A model generated the notes under the pieces. The model was not told the DNA's origin, did no database searches, and saw only the letters and a program-made list of their open reading frames with translations. From assembly GCA_051656645.1 (NCBI GenBank), contig JBOGCH010000021.1, forward strand, positions 1-35,531: a stretch of 35,531 nucleotides of DNA. Reading direction: 5' to 3'. The DNA is from JBOGCH01 sp051656645 (GTDB lineage: Bacteria; Bacteroidota; Bacteroidia; Bacteroidales; Marinifilaceae). Made by a program: the position numbers and the translations under genes. Position 1 is the stretch's first letter; the number at the start of each line of letters is the position of its first letter. Of this stretch, positions 25,184-33,315 are shown one piece after another.

Positions 25184-27535
25184 ATGACTTTGCAGAATTC
25201 AAATCATCAACAAGAAGAATCCATCGACCTTCTTGCCCTCTTCTTCACCCTCTGGCATCGTAAATACTGGTTTGTCCTGTCGGGCGTAATCTGTATTGCG
25301 GCGGCATTGTTCTACCTTAAGCGTACAGCCCCTACCTATGCAATTAACGCAGTGGTAGCTGTCACAGAGGAAAAAGGGAAGCTGTCGGGTGGTAAAGGCG
25401 ATTTTGCCATGGCCGATATGTTCAGCATGAACACCCCCACCGAGAACGAAATCGAGGCGCTGCGCTCACGTGACCTGCTCACGGCCGTTGCGTCCGAGCT
25501 AAAACTATACATCTCGCAACACAGCGAGGGGCTCTTCCGCCACACGGATCTATATCCGGCACAGCCGCTATCCGTCAGTGTCAATCGTCCGGAACTCCTT
25601 CCGGACTCTACCCTTGTGGTACAAGGCATCTCCCCACAGGAGTTCCTGCTTATCGGCGAGGATGGTGCCGAACCTTTAACCCTGCGCTACGGAGCCAACT
25701 TCACCATGGGGCAAACCGTCATGGTCATCACCGCTCCTAATCCGTTGGAAACCGGAGAGCGTGTCATTGTTAGCACGCGCACGCCGCAATTGGTTGCCAA
25801 TCACTTAGCTAAAGTGCTCACCATCGCACAAATCAAAAAAACAAATGCCGTCACACTCTCTCTTAAGGAAACCAACACCCACCGCGGTGTCGCCATTCTT
25901 TCAGAGCTAGTACGTCAGCACAACCTGGACAAGGTGGAGTATGACCGCCGCGTAGGCGAGCGTACCAACACCTTCATTGTAGATCGTCTACAAATCATCG
26001 ACACGGAGCTTACACAAATCGAATCCAGCGCCGAGCAATTCAAACGTCGCAATGAAATTACCGACATACCGCAGGAAGCACAACTTCTAGGCACCAACCG
26101 CGAAAAAATGAAGGAGCAAAACTTCGCCCTGCAAACGGAACACCGCCTGCTGGGCTTTATCGAGGAGTACCTTGTGCGTGCGCAAAACGGAACCTTCGAG
26201 CTGCTACCGGAAAATATGGGCATCACAGACCGTAGCCTCACCGGCGGCATCTCCCAGTACAACGAGTTGGTACTAAAACGCGAGCAACTTATGCTCTCTG
26301 CCGGCACCAACAGCCCCGTGCTCACCGGCATCAACAACCAGCTCGCCATGCTTAGCAGCTCGGTGCGTCAAGCCATCGTCAACGCCAAATCGTCGTTAGA
26401 CATACAAATAGCGCAAATGCAACGTCAGCAGCGCGAGGTCGACTCACGTATCGGCGGCGCTCCCTCACTAGAGAAGGAGTACCGTGGCATCGCCCGTCGT
26501 CAGGAACTCACAGAGCAAATCTACCTCTTCCTAATGCAAAAATCGGAGGAGACAAAAATAGCCATGATCGGCCTTGTCGGTAACCTAAAAGTCATAGACT
26601 CCCCGGCACCGGCCGAGTTTCCTATAGCGCCTAAAAAGCCAATCATCCTGCTTGCGGCACTCATCATCGCCTTTATCATCCCTGCCGGCATCATCCTGCT
26701 ACTGGAAATGTTGCGCACCAAAGTGGAGAGTAAAAAGGACCTCGAGCCACATCCCGCACTGCCATTCATGGGCTCCATCATGCTGGACGGAAAACCAAAA
26801 GAAGTTATAGACAACTACAACTTCGGCTTCGACTCCCGCATGCGCTTTGAAGCCTTCAGTATGGCGCGCGAAAATCTCCGCTACTCAGGCGTTGCCGACA
26901 GCGGATCGGTAATCCTAGTCACCAGCTCCATCCCGGGCGAAGGGAAATCCTTCTGCTCCTCAAACATAGCCTACAACTATGCCATGATAGGCTCACGCAC
27001 CCTGCTCATAGGTACGGACATGCGTAAGCCAACCCTGCATCGTGTATTTAAGCAAAGCAAACACGGCGGACTATCCGAATACCTCAGCGGCATCGACACC
27101 GACCTTTCGTCGCTCATTCGCCCTTCGGGAGTATGTAAAAAGCTCGATGTACTTGTCGCAGGCTCCATACCGCCAAACCCCACCGTGCTGCTCAACTCCC
27201 CACAAATGGACAAAGTCATTGCCTACGCCCGTGCTCACTATGACATAGTCATCATCGACGCCTCGCCGGTAATGCTCACCCCCGATCCTTTTGTACTTGC
27301 ACGTCATGCCGACAGCACCGTCTACGTAGTAGGCGCCGGCGTACTGCCAAAACCGCTACTCAACGACATTGAAACCATACAAGGACAAAACAAACTCCCT
27401 AACCTTGCCATCCTTCTCAACCGCGTCCAACACATCGGCACCGGCTACGGATATGGCTACGGCTATGGTTACGGATATGGCTACGGTGAAAATCCCACCG
27501 AATCCAAAACCACGAACAAACAACGCACACACTAG
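25184..27535 (+). CDS. Exopolysaccharide chain-length regulator with tyrosine autokinase (Wzz-BY-kinase fusion)
   Basis: A 783-residue inner-membrane protein. A Wzz domain begins near residue 10, with membrane segments at about 30-48 and 487-510 (PIILLAALIIAFIIPAGIILL) enclosing a coiled-coil periplasmic part. The cytoplasmic BY-kinase follows with Walker A SSIPGEGKSF (K588), Walker A' GTDMRKP and Walker B VIIDASP. The tail carries seven Tyr-Gly steps (Tyr755 to 767), the probable autophosphorylation cluster, before ENPTES. It controls polymer length and, through phosphorylation cycles, assembly with the Wza-like exporter. The CpsB-like phosphatase gene downstream is its likely partner. Repeats lie on both sides. 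Confidence 0.93.
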   Translation: MTLQNSNHQQEESIDLLALFFTLWHRKYWFVLSGVICIAAALFYLKRTAPTYAINAVVAVTEEKGKLSGGKGDFAMADMFSMNTPTENEIEALRSRDLLTAVASELKLYISQHSEGLFRHTDLYPAQPLSVSVNRPELLPDSTLVVQGISPQEFLLIGEDGAEPLTLRYGANFTMGQTVMVITAPNPLETGERVIVSTRTPQLVANHLAKVLTIAQIKKTNAVTLSLKETNTHRGVAILSELVRQHNLDKVEYDRRVGERTNTFIVDRLQIIDTELTQIESSAEQFKRRNEITDIPQEAQLLGTNREKMKEQNFALQTEHRLLGFIEEYLVRAQNGTFELLPENMGITDRSLTGGISQYNELVLKREQLMLSAGTNSPVLTGINNQLAMLSSSVRQAIVNAKSSLDIQIAQMQRQQREVDSRIGGAPSLEKEYRGIARRQELTEQIYLFLMQKSEETKIAMIGLVGNLKVIDSPAPAEFPIAPKKPIILLAALIIAFIIPAGIILLLEMLRTKVESKKDLEPHPALPFMGSIMLDGKPKEVIDNYNFGFDSRMRFEAFSMARENLRYSGVADSGSVILVTSSIPGEGKSFCSSNIAYNYAMIGSRTLLIGTDMRKPTLHRVFKQSKHGGLSEYLSGIDTDLSSLIRPSGVCKKLDVLVAGSIPPNPTVLLNSPQMDKVIAYARAHYDIVIIDASPVMLTPDPFVLARHADSTVYVVGAGVLPKPLLNDIETIQGQNKLPNLAILLNRVQHIGTGYGYGYGYGYGYGYGENPTESKTTNKQRTH

Positions 27536-28339
27536 TACTGGCCGCCTCTCCCCTGACAAGGAGAAACGTCCAATAGGACAGAGGGGTCCTAGTGTTAGCA
27601 GTCTCTCCCCTGGCAAGGGGAGACGTCCGATAGGACAGAGGGGTCTTTACCCCCTGCCTCGTATTTAATCGGCCCACCAGCCTATTAAACCGCTGCGCTC
27701 TGCCTCTCCCCTGGCAAGGGGAGATGTCCGATAGGACAGAGGGGTCCTTACACCCCCTGCCTCGTATTTAATCGGCCCACCAGCCTATTAAACCGCTGCG
27801 CTCTGCCTCTCCCCTGGCAAGGGGAGATGTCCGATAGGACAGAGGGGTCTTTACACACCCTGCTTCATATTTAATCGGCCCACAAGCCTATTAAACCGCT
27901 GCGCTCTGCCTCTCCCCTGGCAAGGGGAGATGTCCGATAGGACAGAGGGGTCTAATAACACGCCTCCTTTAAATAGCCCAGCTACCAAATAAGACCCTCG
28001 GTCTCTAAACACAACTATTACGGCTCCCCCCAGCCGCATCTTTAACTCTAAAAACTAATAACATCAAGAACGGAGAATCACGAATACTGAAGAAACCACC
28101 CGCACCGCTTCCCCCCTTAAAAGGGGAAAACGTCGGTAGGACAGCGATGTCCTAGTGTTAGCAGTCTCTCCCCTGGCAAGGGGAGACCCCCGAAAGGGAG
28201 AGGGGTCCTAACAACGCCTCCTACCTTTTAATCTTCCCCCTTACAAGGGGAAACGTCCAATAGGACGTAGGAGTCCTTGCGCTAGCCCTTAAATAACTTC
28301 ACCCCTCATTCCCAACTCTCCCTTCTCAATCCCACTAAA
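27536..28339. repeat. Hairpin-rich repeats including a ~103-bp tandem array
   Basis: No gene in these 804 bases. Four tandem units start at 27604, 27705, 27808 and 27911 (periods 101, 103, 103), each with the same left-end hairpins, then a short core (TATTTAATCGGCCCAC, then AGCCTATTAAACCGCTGCG). Only the left type of end is present, in one orientation. Degenerate copies lie at about 27546, 28110, 28166 and 28234. A GACC-CTC-GGTC module stands near 27993. The sequence from 28290 to the next ATG shows no repeat. Confidence 0.92.
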
Positions 28340-29221
28340 ATGCTTACACGTCTAAAAACATTTTTTACCCGTGCCAACACAAACGCACAACACAAACATC
28401 TGTCAACCGACCATCACACCCACCTTCTTCCCGGCGTAGACGACGGCGTCTCCACCTTCGAAGAAAGTCGTGACATCCTCTTGCAGATGCACAGTCGTGG
28501 CATACGTGTACTACACCTCACACCACACTGCTACCATCCGCTCTATCCCAACACCCTTGCCACCCTTCAACCGGTATTCAAGGACTACATAGAGCAACTC
28601 GCTGCCACTCCTGGCATCACCGTGGTCGCCCAAACCGCAACCACCGCCACTCTAAATATACAAAACAGCCCTAGCACCTCCAACCTCGCCCCTGGCAATG
28701 GGAGAGGACAGAGCAGTCCTTCAACACCCAATAGCTCGTCAGAGCGTCTAAATAGCGAGAGCAACGAGCGATTAAATAGAGAGCAACGCGAACGGTTAAA
28801 TGACAGGATCAATCCCAACCAATTGGTCTTGATTCTTTCAGGCGAACTCCGCATCTCCGCCAACCTCCTCTCCGCCATCCAGGCAGGCCATCCTCTCCCT
28901 TCCCACAACGGAGAGCTTCTCTTGGAAAACAGCCTCACCGACCCATCCCCGCTCTTGGACGACATCCAATTCGCCCTGCAAGCCCGCGGATACTCCTTGG
29001 TCATGGCCCATCCGGAGCGCTACGCCTACTGGCATGGAGACTTTAAACACTACCGCCGCCTTGTCGAAAACGGTTGGAAACTACAGCTCAACCGCAGCAG
29101 CCTCAGCGGCCGATACGGCAAAGGTGTAAAAAACATTGCTGAAAAACTGGTAAGCGCAAAATTAGTGCACCACTGGGGCTCAGATTTACATGGAAGACGA
29201 CACCTTGAATACATTAAATGA
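28340..29221 (+). CDS. CpsB/YwqE-type protein-tyrosine phosphatase with an inserted repeat
   Basis: A 293-residue PHP-fold metallo-phosphatase. Metal-binding sites: TDHHTHLLPGVDDG (23-36), HLTPHCYHPLYPN (59-71), MAHPERYAYW and WGSDLHGRR near the end. Such enzymes remove phosphate from the tyrosine cluster of the BY-kinase encoded just upstream, so the pair would set the polymerisation cycle. It is about 50 residues longer than usual: residues ~113-157 are a hydrophilic, low-complexity insertion with ERLN repeated (135-138, 143-146, 151-154), encoded by a copy of the surrounding DNA repeat. The core strand LILSGELRIS continues after it, so the fold may tolerate the loop. Likely functional but altered. 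Confidence 0.88.
   Translation: MLTRLKTFFTRANTNAQHKHLSTDHHTHLLPGVDDGVSTFEESRDILLQMHSRGIRVLHLTPHCYHPLYPNTLATLQPVFKDYIEQLAATPGITVVAQTATTATLNIQNSPSTSNLAPGNGRGQSSPSTPNSSSERLNSESNERLNREQRERLNDRINPNQLVLILSGELRISANLLSAIQAGHPLPSHNGELLLENSLTDPSPLLDDIQFALQARGYSLVMAHPERYAYWHGDFKHYRRLVENGWKLQLNRSSLSGRYGKGVKNIAEKLVSAKLVHHWGSDLHGRRHLEYIK
28676..28816 (+). repeat. Hairpin repeat copy inside the cpsB-like coding sequence
   Basis: At 28685-28723 the DNA resembles the left end of the repeat (CTCGCCCCTGGCAATGGGAG then GGACAGAGCAGTCCTT), with the second hairpin shortened. Then come three modules joined by CTAAAT, ATTAAAT and GTTAAAT (AGCTCGTCAGAGCG, AGCGAGAGCAACGAGCG, AGAGAGCAACGCGAACG), very like the core at 29253-29330. 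The frame reads the linkers as Leu-Asn, which avoids their TAA stops. Boundaries are approximate. Confidence 0.85.
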
Positions 29222-29594
29222 GGTGCATCGCACCGTTAGACTCTTAAATAGCGTAGCGACTAAATAGCTCGTCTCGAGCGTTTAAATGAGACCTCCGGTC
29301 GTTAAATGCAAACGCAGTTTGCTATAGCCTCTCCCCTGGCAAGGGGAGATCCCCGCAGGGAGAGGGGTCTTCAAGATCCTTAATAGACTAAATAAGACCT
29401 CTTGCGCAACACCCTCTTAAAAAGGTAGCGACTAAATAGCTCGTCTCGAGCGTTTAAATGAGACTTATGGTCGTTAAATGCAAACGCAGTTTGCTATAGC
29501 CTCTCCCCTGGCAAGGGGAGATCCCCGTAGGGAGAGGGGTCTTAAACACCAACATCTTAAACTTAAACCTATTGTAGGTCTAAATAATTAAACT
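29222..29594. repeat. Two hairpin repeat units of opposite end type, 172 bp apart
   Basis: No gene in these 373 bases. Copies start at 29253 and 29425 and run to about 29370 and 29542. The core holds GCTCG-TCT-CGAGC, GACC-TCC-GGTC and GCAAAC-GCA-GTTTGC, joined by TTTAAAT and GTTAAAT. It is followed by the inverted form of the right end of the ~237-bp unit (CCTCTCCCCTGGCAAGGGG, then CCC-CGYA-GGG). The second copy changes the GACC-TCC-GGTC module to a weaker one. This is the last repeat in the locus; none is seen after 29594. Confidence 0.9.
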
Positions 29595-31115
29595 ATGTCC
29601 AATAACAAACGCATAGCCCGCAACACCCTCATGCTTTACTTCCGCATGCTACTCACCATGGCAGTTACGCTCTACACTTCACGTGTAGTACTTAATGCAT
29701 TGGGAGTAGAAGATTACGGAATATACAACGTCGTTGGCGGTGTGGTAACGATGTTATCATTTCTAAATGCGGCCATGTCCTCAGGAACGCAACGATACCT
29801 TTCATTTGCTATGGGAAAAGGTGATTTGCTACAACTAAGAAAGGTATTCAGTGCTTCACTATCCATACACATTATTATTGCAGTTATTATTCTTATCCTT
29901 GCAGAGACCGTTGGACTTTGGTTTTTAAATACACAACTTACCATACCATACGAGAAGATGACGGCAGCCAACTGGGTATATCAATTCTCAATACTAACGT
30001 TTATGGTATCTGTCACGCAAGTGCCTTACAATGCAGCAATAATAGCTAATGAACGGATGAGTGCCTATGCTTATGTAAGCATCATTGAAGTACTCTTAAA
30101 GTTACTTATTGTCTACCTTTTGGTGGCTCTACCCTTTAATAAACTAGAACTTTATTCGGTATTGATGTTCACGGTGTCGTTTATTATCGCTATGACTTAC
30201 CGAATTTACTGTTTGCGTCATTTTGCCGAGACACACTATCGTTTTGCATATGATAAGTCCCTATGGAAGGAGTTAGCCTCTTATGCAGGATGGAACTTAT
30301 GGGGCAACCTCGCTGCAGTTGGTTTTACACAAGGAATAAACATCTTATTAAATATCTTCTTCGGACCAACAGTAAATGCAGCACGTGCTATAGCCTACCA
30401 AGTAAGCGGCGCAATCATGCAATTTGTTGGTAACTTTCAATTGGCCGTCAACCCACAGATCACAAAAAACTATGCGAATGGCAACCAAGACGAGATGACG
30501 AAACTTATTTATCGAAGTTCAAAATTTTCTTTTCTTCTGCTTTTTGTTCTAGCCATGCCAATTCTATTTAATACAGAGTATATCCTTACATTATGGTTAA
30601 AAAATGTACCACAATATACCGTCATATTTTGTCAATTAGTGATCATAAATGCATTGATTGAAAGTTTTTCAGGACCATTAATGATTGCAGCACAAGCAAC
30701 CGGAAAAATTAAGGTCTATCAATCGACAATTGGCGGATTATTACTATTAAATGTCCCCATTTCCTATATCGTACTTCGACTAAATTATCCACCACAAGCA
30801 ACATTATATGTAATGATCATTATATCTCTATTGGCTTTTGTTGGCAGACTTATTATATTAAAGCATCTCATCAAATTAAATATTGGAGAATTCTGTAAAC
30901 AGGTTATTATGCGTCCTTCAATACTGCTCACAATGATGTACGTCATTGCTCAGTACACCACAATGAATGCTGAAAATATAACTCAGTTTTTGATACAATC
31001 TTCATTTATAGGTTCTGTATCACTACTAGCTGTTTTTTTAGTAGGGTTATCACTGAATGAACGTCTATTATTATTACAACAAGTGAATACATTTAAAACA
31101 CGATTAATACGATGA
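29595..31115 (+). CDS. Polysaccharide flippase, Wzx-like (MOP superfamily)
   Basis: A 506-residue protein with about 12-14 membrane segments. It opens SNNKRIARNTLMLYFRMLLTM and YTSRVVLNALGVEDYGIYNVVGG (split by short hydrophobic steps), the typical start of polysaccharide transporters of Bacteroidota. It would flip the lipid-linked repeat unit to the periplasmic face, after the transferase at 23234 starts it and glycosyltransferases extend it. The first ~100 bases are GC-richer, like the upstream genes; the rest is AT-rich, marking the border of the variable part. Its stop overlaps the next start (ATGA), predicting coupled translation. Confidence 0.92.
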   Translation: MSNNKRIARNTLMLYFRMLLTMAVTLYTSRVVLNALGVEDYGIYNVVGGVVTMLSFLNAAMSSGTQRYLSFAMGKGDLLQLRKVFSASLSIHIIIAVIILILAETVGLWFLNTQLTIPYEKMTAANWVYQFSILTFMVSVTQVPYNAAIIANERMSAYAYVSIIEVLLKLLIVYLLVALPFNKLELYSVLMFTVSFIIAMTYRIYCLRHFAETHYRFAYDKSLWKELASYAGWNLWGNLAAVGFTQGINILLNIFFGPTVNAARAIAYQVSGAIMQFVGNFQLAVNPQITKNYANGNQDEMTKLIYRSSKFSFLLLFVLAMPILFNTEYILTLWLKNVPQYTVIFCQLVIINALIESFSGPLMIAAQATGKIKVYQSTIGGLLLLNVPISYIVLRLNYPPQATLYVMIIISLLAFVGRLIILKHLIKLNIGEFCKQVIMRPSILLTMMYVIAQYTTMNAENITQFLIQSSFIGSVSLLAVFLVGLSLNERLLLLQQVNTFKTRLIR

Positions 31116-32166
31116 TCCAAATCACCGAAAAACAGCTTTGTGTAGGTTGTAATGCATGCACACAAGCTTGTCCAAAGCAATGTATTGAATGTGGATTATG
31201 TGAAAAAGTATGTCCTGTTATACATCAAGGCGAACCGCATGAACCTTTAGCCGTTTACGCTGCAAAAAATAAAAACGAGGAGATACGACTTAAAAGTTCT
31301 TCTGGAGAGATATTTACACTATTAGCAGAACAAACCATTAATAATGGAGGAGTAGTATTTGGAGCACGTTTCAACAAAAAATGGGAAGTCGTACATGACT
31401 ATACTGAAACGATTGAAGGAATTGCTCCTTTCGAGGATCTAAATATGTGCAAAGTCGCATAGGCAATTGTTACACTCAAGCACGCAAATTTCTAAAAGAA
31501 AACCGCCAAGTACTCTTTTCGGGTACTCCTTGTCAAATTGCTGGTTTAAAACGTTTTTTACAAAAAGAGTATGATAATCTGATTACAGTCGATTTTATCT
31601 GCCACGGTGTGCCCAGTCCCATGGTTTTTCGTCGTTACCTTGACGAAAAAATTTGTGCGCTAGCGCACTCGGCTGCAAGAAATACAGTTTTTCACTCAGA
31701 AACGCTAGATAAAAATATTTTTATGAGAGGTTTCCTCCGCGACATCTATTTGCGTCCATCATGCTACGCATGTCCTACTAAAAGTGGTAAAAGTGGTAGC
31801 GATATAACCATTGCAGACTACTGGGGGATACAAAATATTCATCCGGAAATGGACGATGATAAGGGAACATCACTTGTGGTAATAAACATCCCTAAAGGTG
31901 TTACACATTATACCAACATCCAAGTAGCACAAGTACTATTAAAGACGAACGCTGAGCTTGCCTTTAAAAATAATCCTAGCATTAACCATTCGGTTAATAT
32001 GCCTAGCAACCGACCTACGTTTTATAAACAGCTAGCTAGTGCCAATGTGAATACTTTAATTAAAAGATATACAAAGCTATCTTATAAAAGTAGGTTTAAA
32101 TCAATATGTATACTCCTCATAACAAAGGTTGGAGTAAAAGAACAACTTAAAAAGATGATACGATGA
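31112..32166 (+). pseudogene. Frameshifted F420H2-dehydrogenase beta-subunit-like protein (capsule-locus type)
   Basis: Two overlapping frames make one gene. The first (31112-31462) starts with two [4Fe-4S] motifs (Cys10, 13, 16, 20 and Cys24, 27, 30, 34), then KSSSGEIFTLLAE and GVVFGARF. The second (readable from ~31430 to 32166) continues with FRGSKYVQS, LFSGTPCQIAGLK, DFICHGVPSP and ITIADYWG. The frame breaks at the TTT at 31429-31431: one more T would restore the family sequence. In addition, the linker between the iron-sulfur motifs is only three residues instead of about twenty or more. Relatives sit in capsule loci beside pyruvyltransferases; their redox role is unclear. Probably inactive, unless the base is a sequencing error. 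Confidence 0.87.
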
Positions 32167-33314
32167 AAAAAAGAAATATATGCATCCTCACCCAACCTCT
32201 TAGAACCAACTACGGAGGGATATTGCAAGCGTATGCATTACAAAAGGTGCTTAGAGATATGGGACATGATGTAGTAACAGATCGCTATCCTTACATAGGT
32301 TTTGATAACACACTATTGAATCGTAGTGTATATGCATTAAAACAAATCGTAAAATGCATCATTGGACGACCATATACACCGCTAAAACCAACTTCGCATA
32401 CCGTCGAGGAAATGGCTTATGTATCAAAAGATACAAACCATTTCATTGATAAACACATTGCGACAATCGATTTTTTCGAAGGAAAGCGAACACCATCACA
32501 AGTAAAAAGCTCCAAATACGATACCTTTATTGTTGGCAGCGATCAAGTATGGCGCCCTATATACAGTGCTTATCAGCCAAATTATTTTCTTGATTTTCTA
32601 CAAAACGAGAAACAAGTAAAACGCATAGCTTATGCGGCATCATTTGGCGTTGACTTTTCCGAATATGACGAGGAGCTTAAAGAACAGTGTAAAAAACTAA
32701 TAAAACAATTTCAACACATAAGTGTACGTGAAGAAAGTGCCATTGATCTTTGCAAAGAGCTATTTGATATTGATGTTCAACATCAAGTTGATCCAACTCT
32801 TTTATTATCTGCAGAAAATTACAATAATTTAATACCGGATGAAAATAAGAATGTAAACCAATTAATGGTATATATCCTTGATAAAACACCAGAGCAACAA
32901 GAAGCAATTCAAAAAATTGCAACAAAACTAAAGTTAGAGATAAATGAGTTGACCTCCCCTGAAATTATACATCAATTCCGCGAACATCCAATAGACCATT
33001 GTGTCGCACAACCTGTCGAAACGTGGCTCCAAGGTTTTCGAGATGCAAAATATGTAATCACCGACTCATTTCACGGTACCGTATTCTCGATAATATATAA
33101 TAAACCATTTATCACTTTATGTAACTCAGATAGAGGTAAAGCACGCTTCACATCGCTACTTAAAATGTTTAATCTAGAACATCGTTTAATCACGGATTTA
33201 ACTTCGGCCAACGAACAATTTATCTCCCAACATATTGATTTCCATTTAGTCAACAAACAAAAGGAGACGTACGTCAATAATGCTTTAAACTTTCTTAAAA
33301 TAGCGCTCTCTTAA
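32163..33314 (+). CDS. Polysaccharide pyruvyltransferase family protein
   Basis: A 383-residue protein of the CsaB/WcaK-like family. It begins ICILTQPLRTNYGGILQAYA (typical N-GG-x-LQ motif), and has FIVGSDQVWRP near 120-130, RIAYAASFGVD, SVREESA with QVDPTLLL, and the C-terminal TDSFHGTVFSIIYNKPF. Members add a pyruvyl ketal to a sugar of the polymer or act as related glycosyl-modifying enzymes; the substrate is not readable. It follows the broken iron-sulfur gene with a 4-base ATGA overlap, a pairing common in capsule loci. One base separates it from the glycosyltransferase gene. AT-rich. Confidence 0.87.
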   Translation: MKKRNICILTQPLRTNYGGILQAYALQKVLRDMGHDVVTDRYPYIGFDNTLLNRSVYALKQIVKCIIGRPYTPLKPTSHTVEEMAYVSKDTNHFIDKHIATIDFFEGKRTPSQVKSSKYDTFIVGSDQVWRPIYSAYQPNYFLDFLQNEKQVKRIAYAASFGVDFSEYDEELKEQCKKLIKQFQHISVREESAIDLCKELFDIDVQHQVDPTLLLSAENYNNLIPDENKNVNQLMVYILDKTPEQQEAIQKIATKLKLEINELTSPEIIHQFREHPIDHCVAQPVETWLQGFRDAKYVITDSFHGTVFSIIYNKPFITLCNSDRGKARFTSLLKMFNLEHRLITDLTSANEQFISQHIDFHLVNKQKETYVNNALNFLKIALS

Positions 33315-33315
33315 T

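Noticed and set aside
20128..29594. CRISPR array
   Set aside because: Repeats are long and internally palindromic, spacers are conserved rather than unique, and no cas gene is present.
31112..32166. Programmed -1 frameshift producing a full-length protein
   Set aside because: No slippery heptamer or downstream structure at the junction, and the protein has a second defect in the iron-sulfur region.
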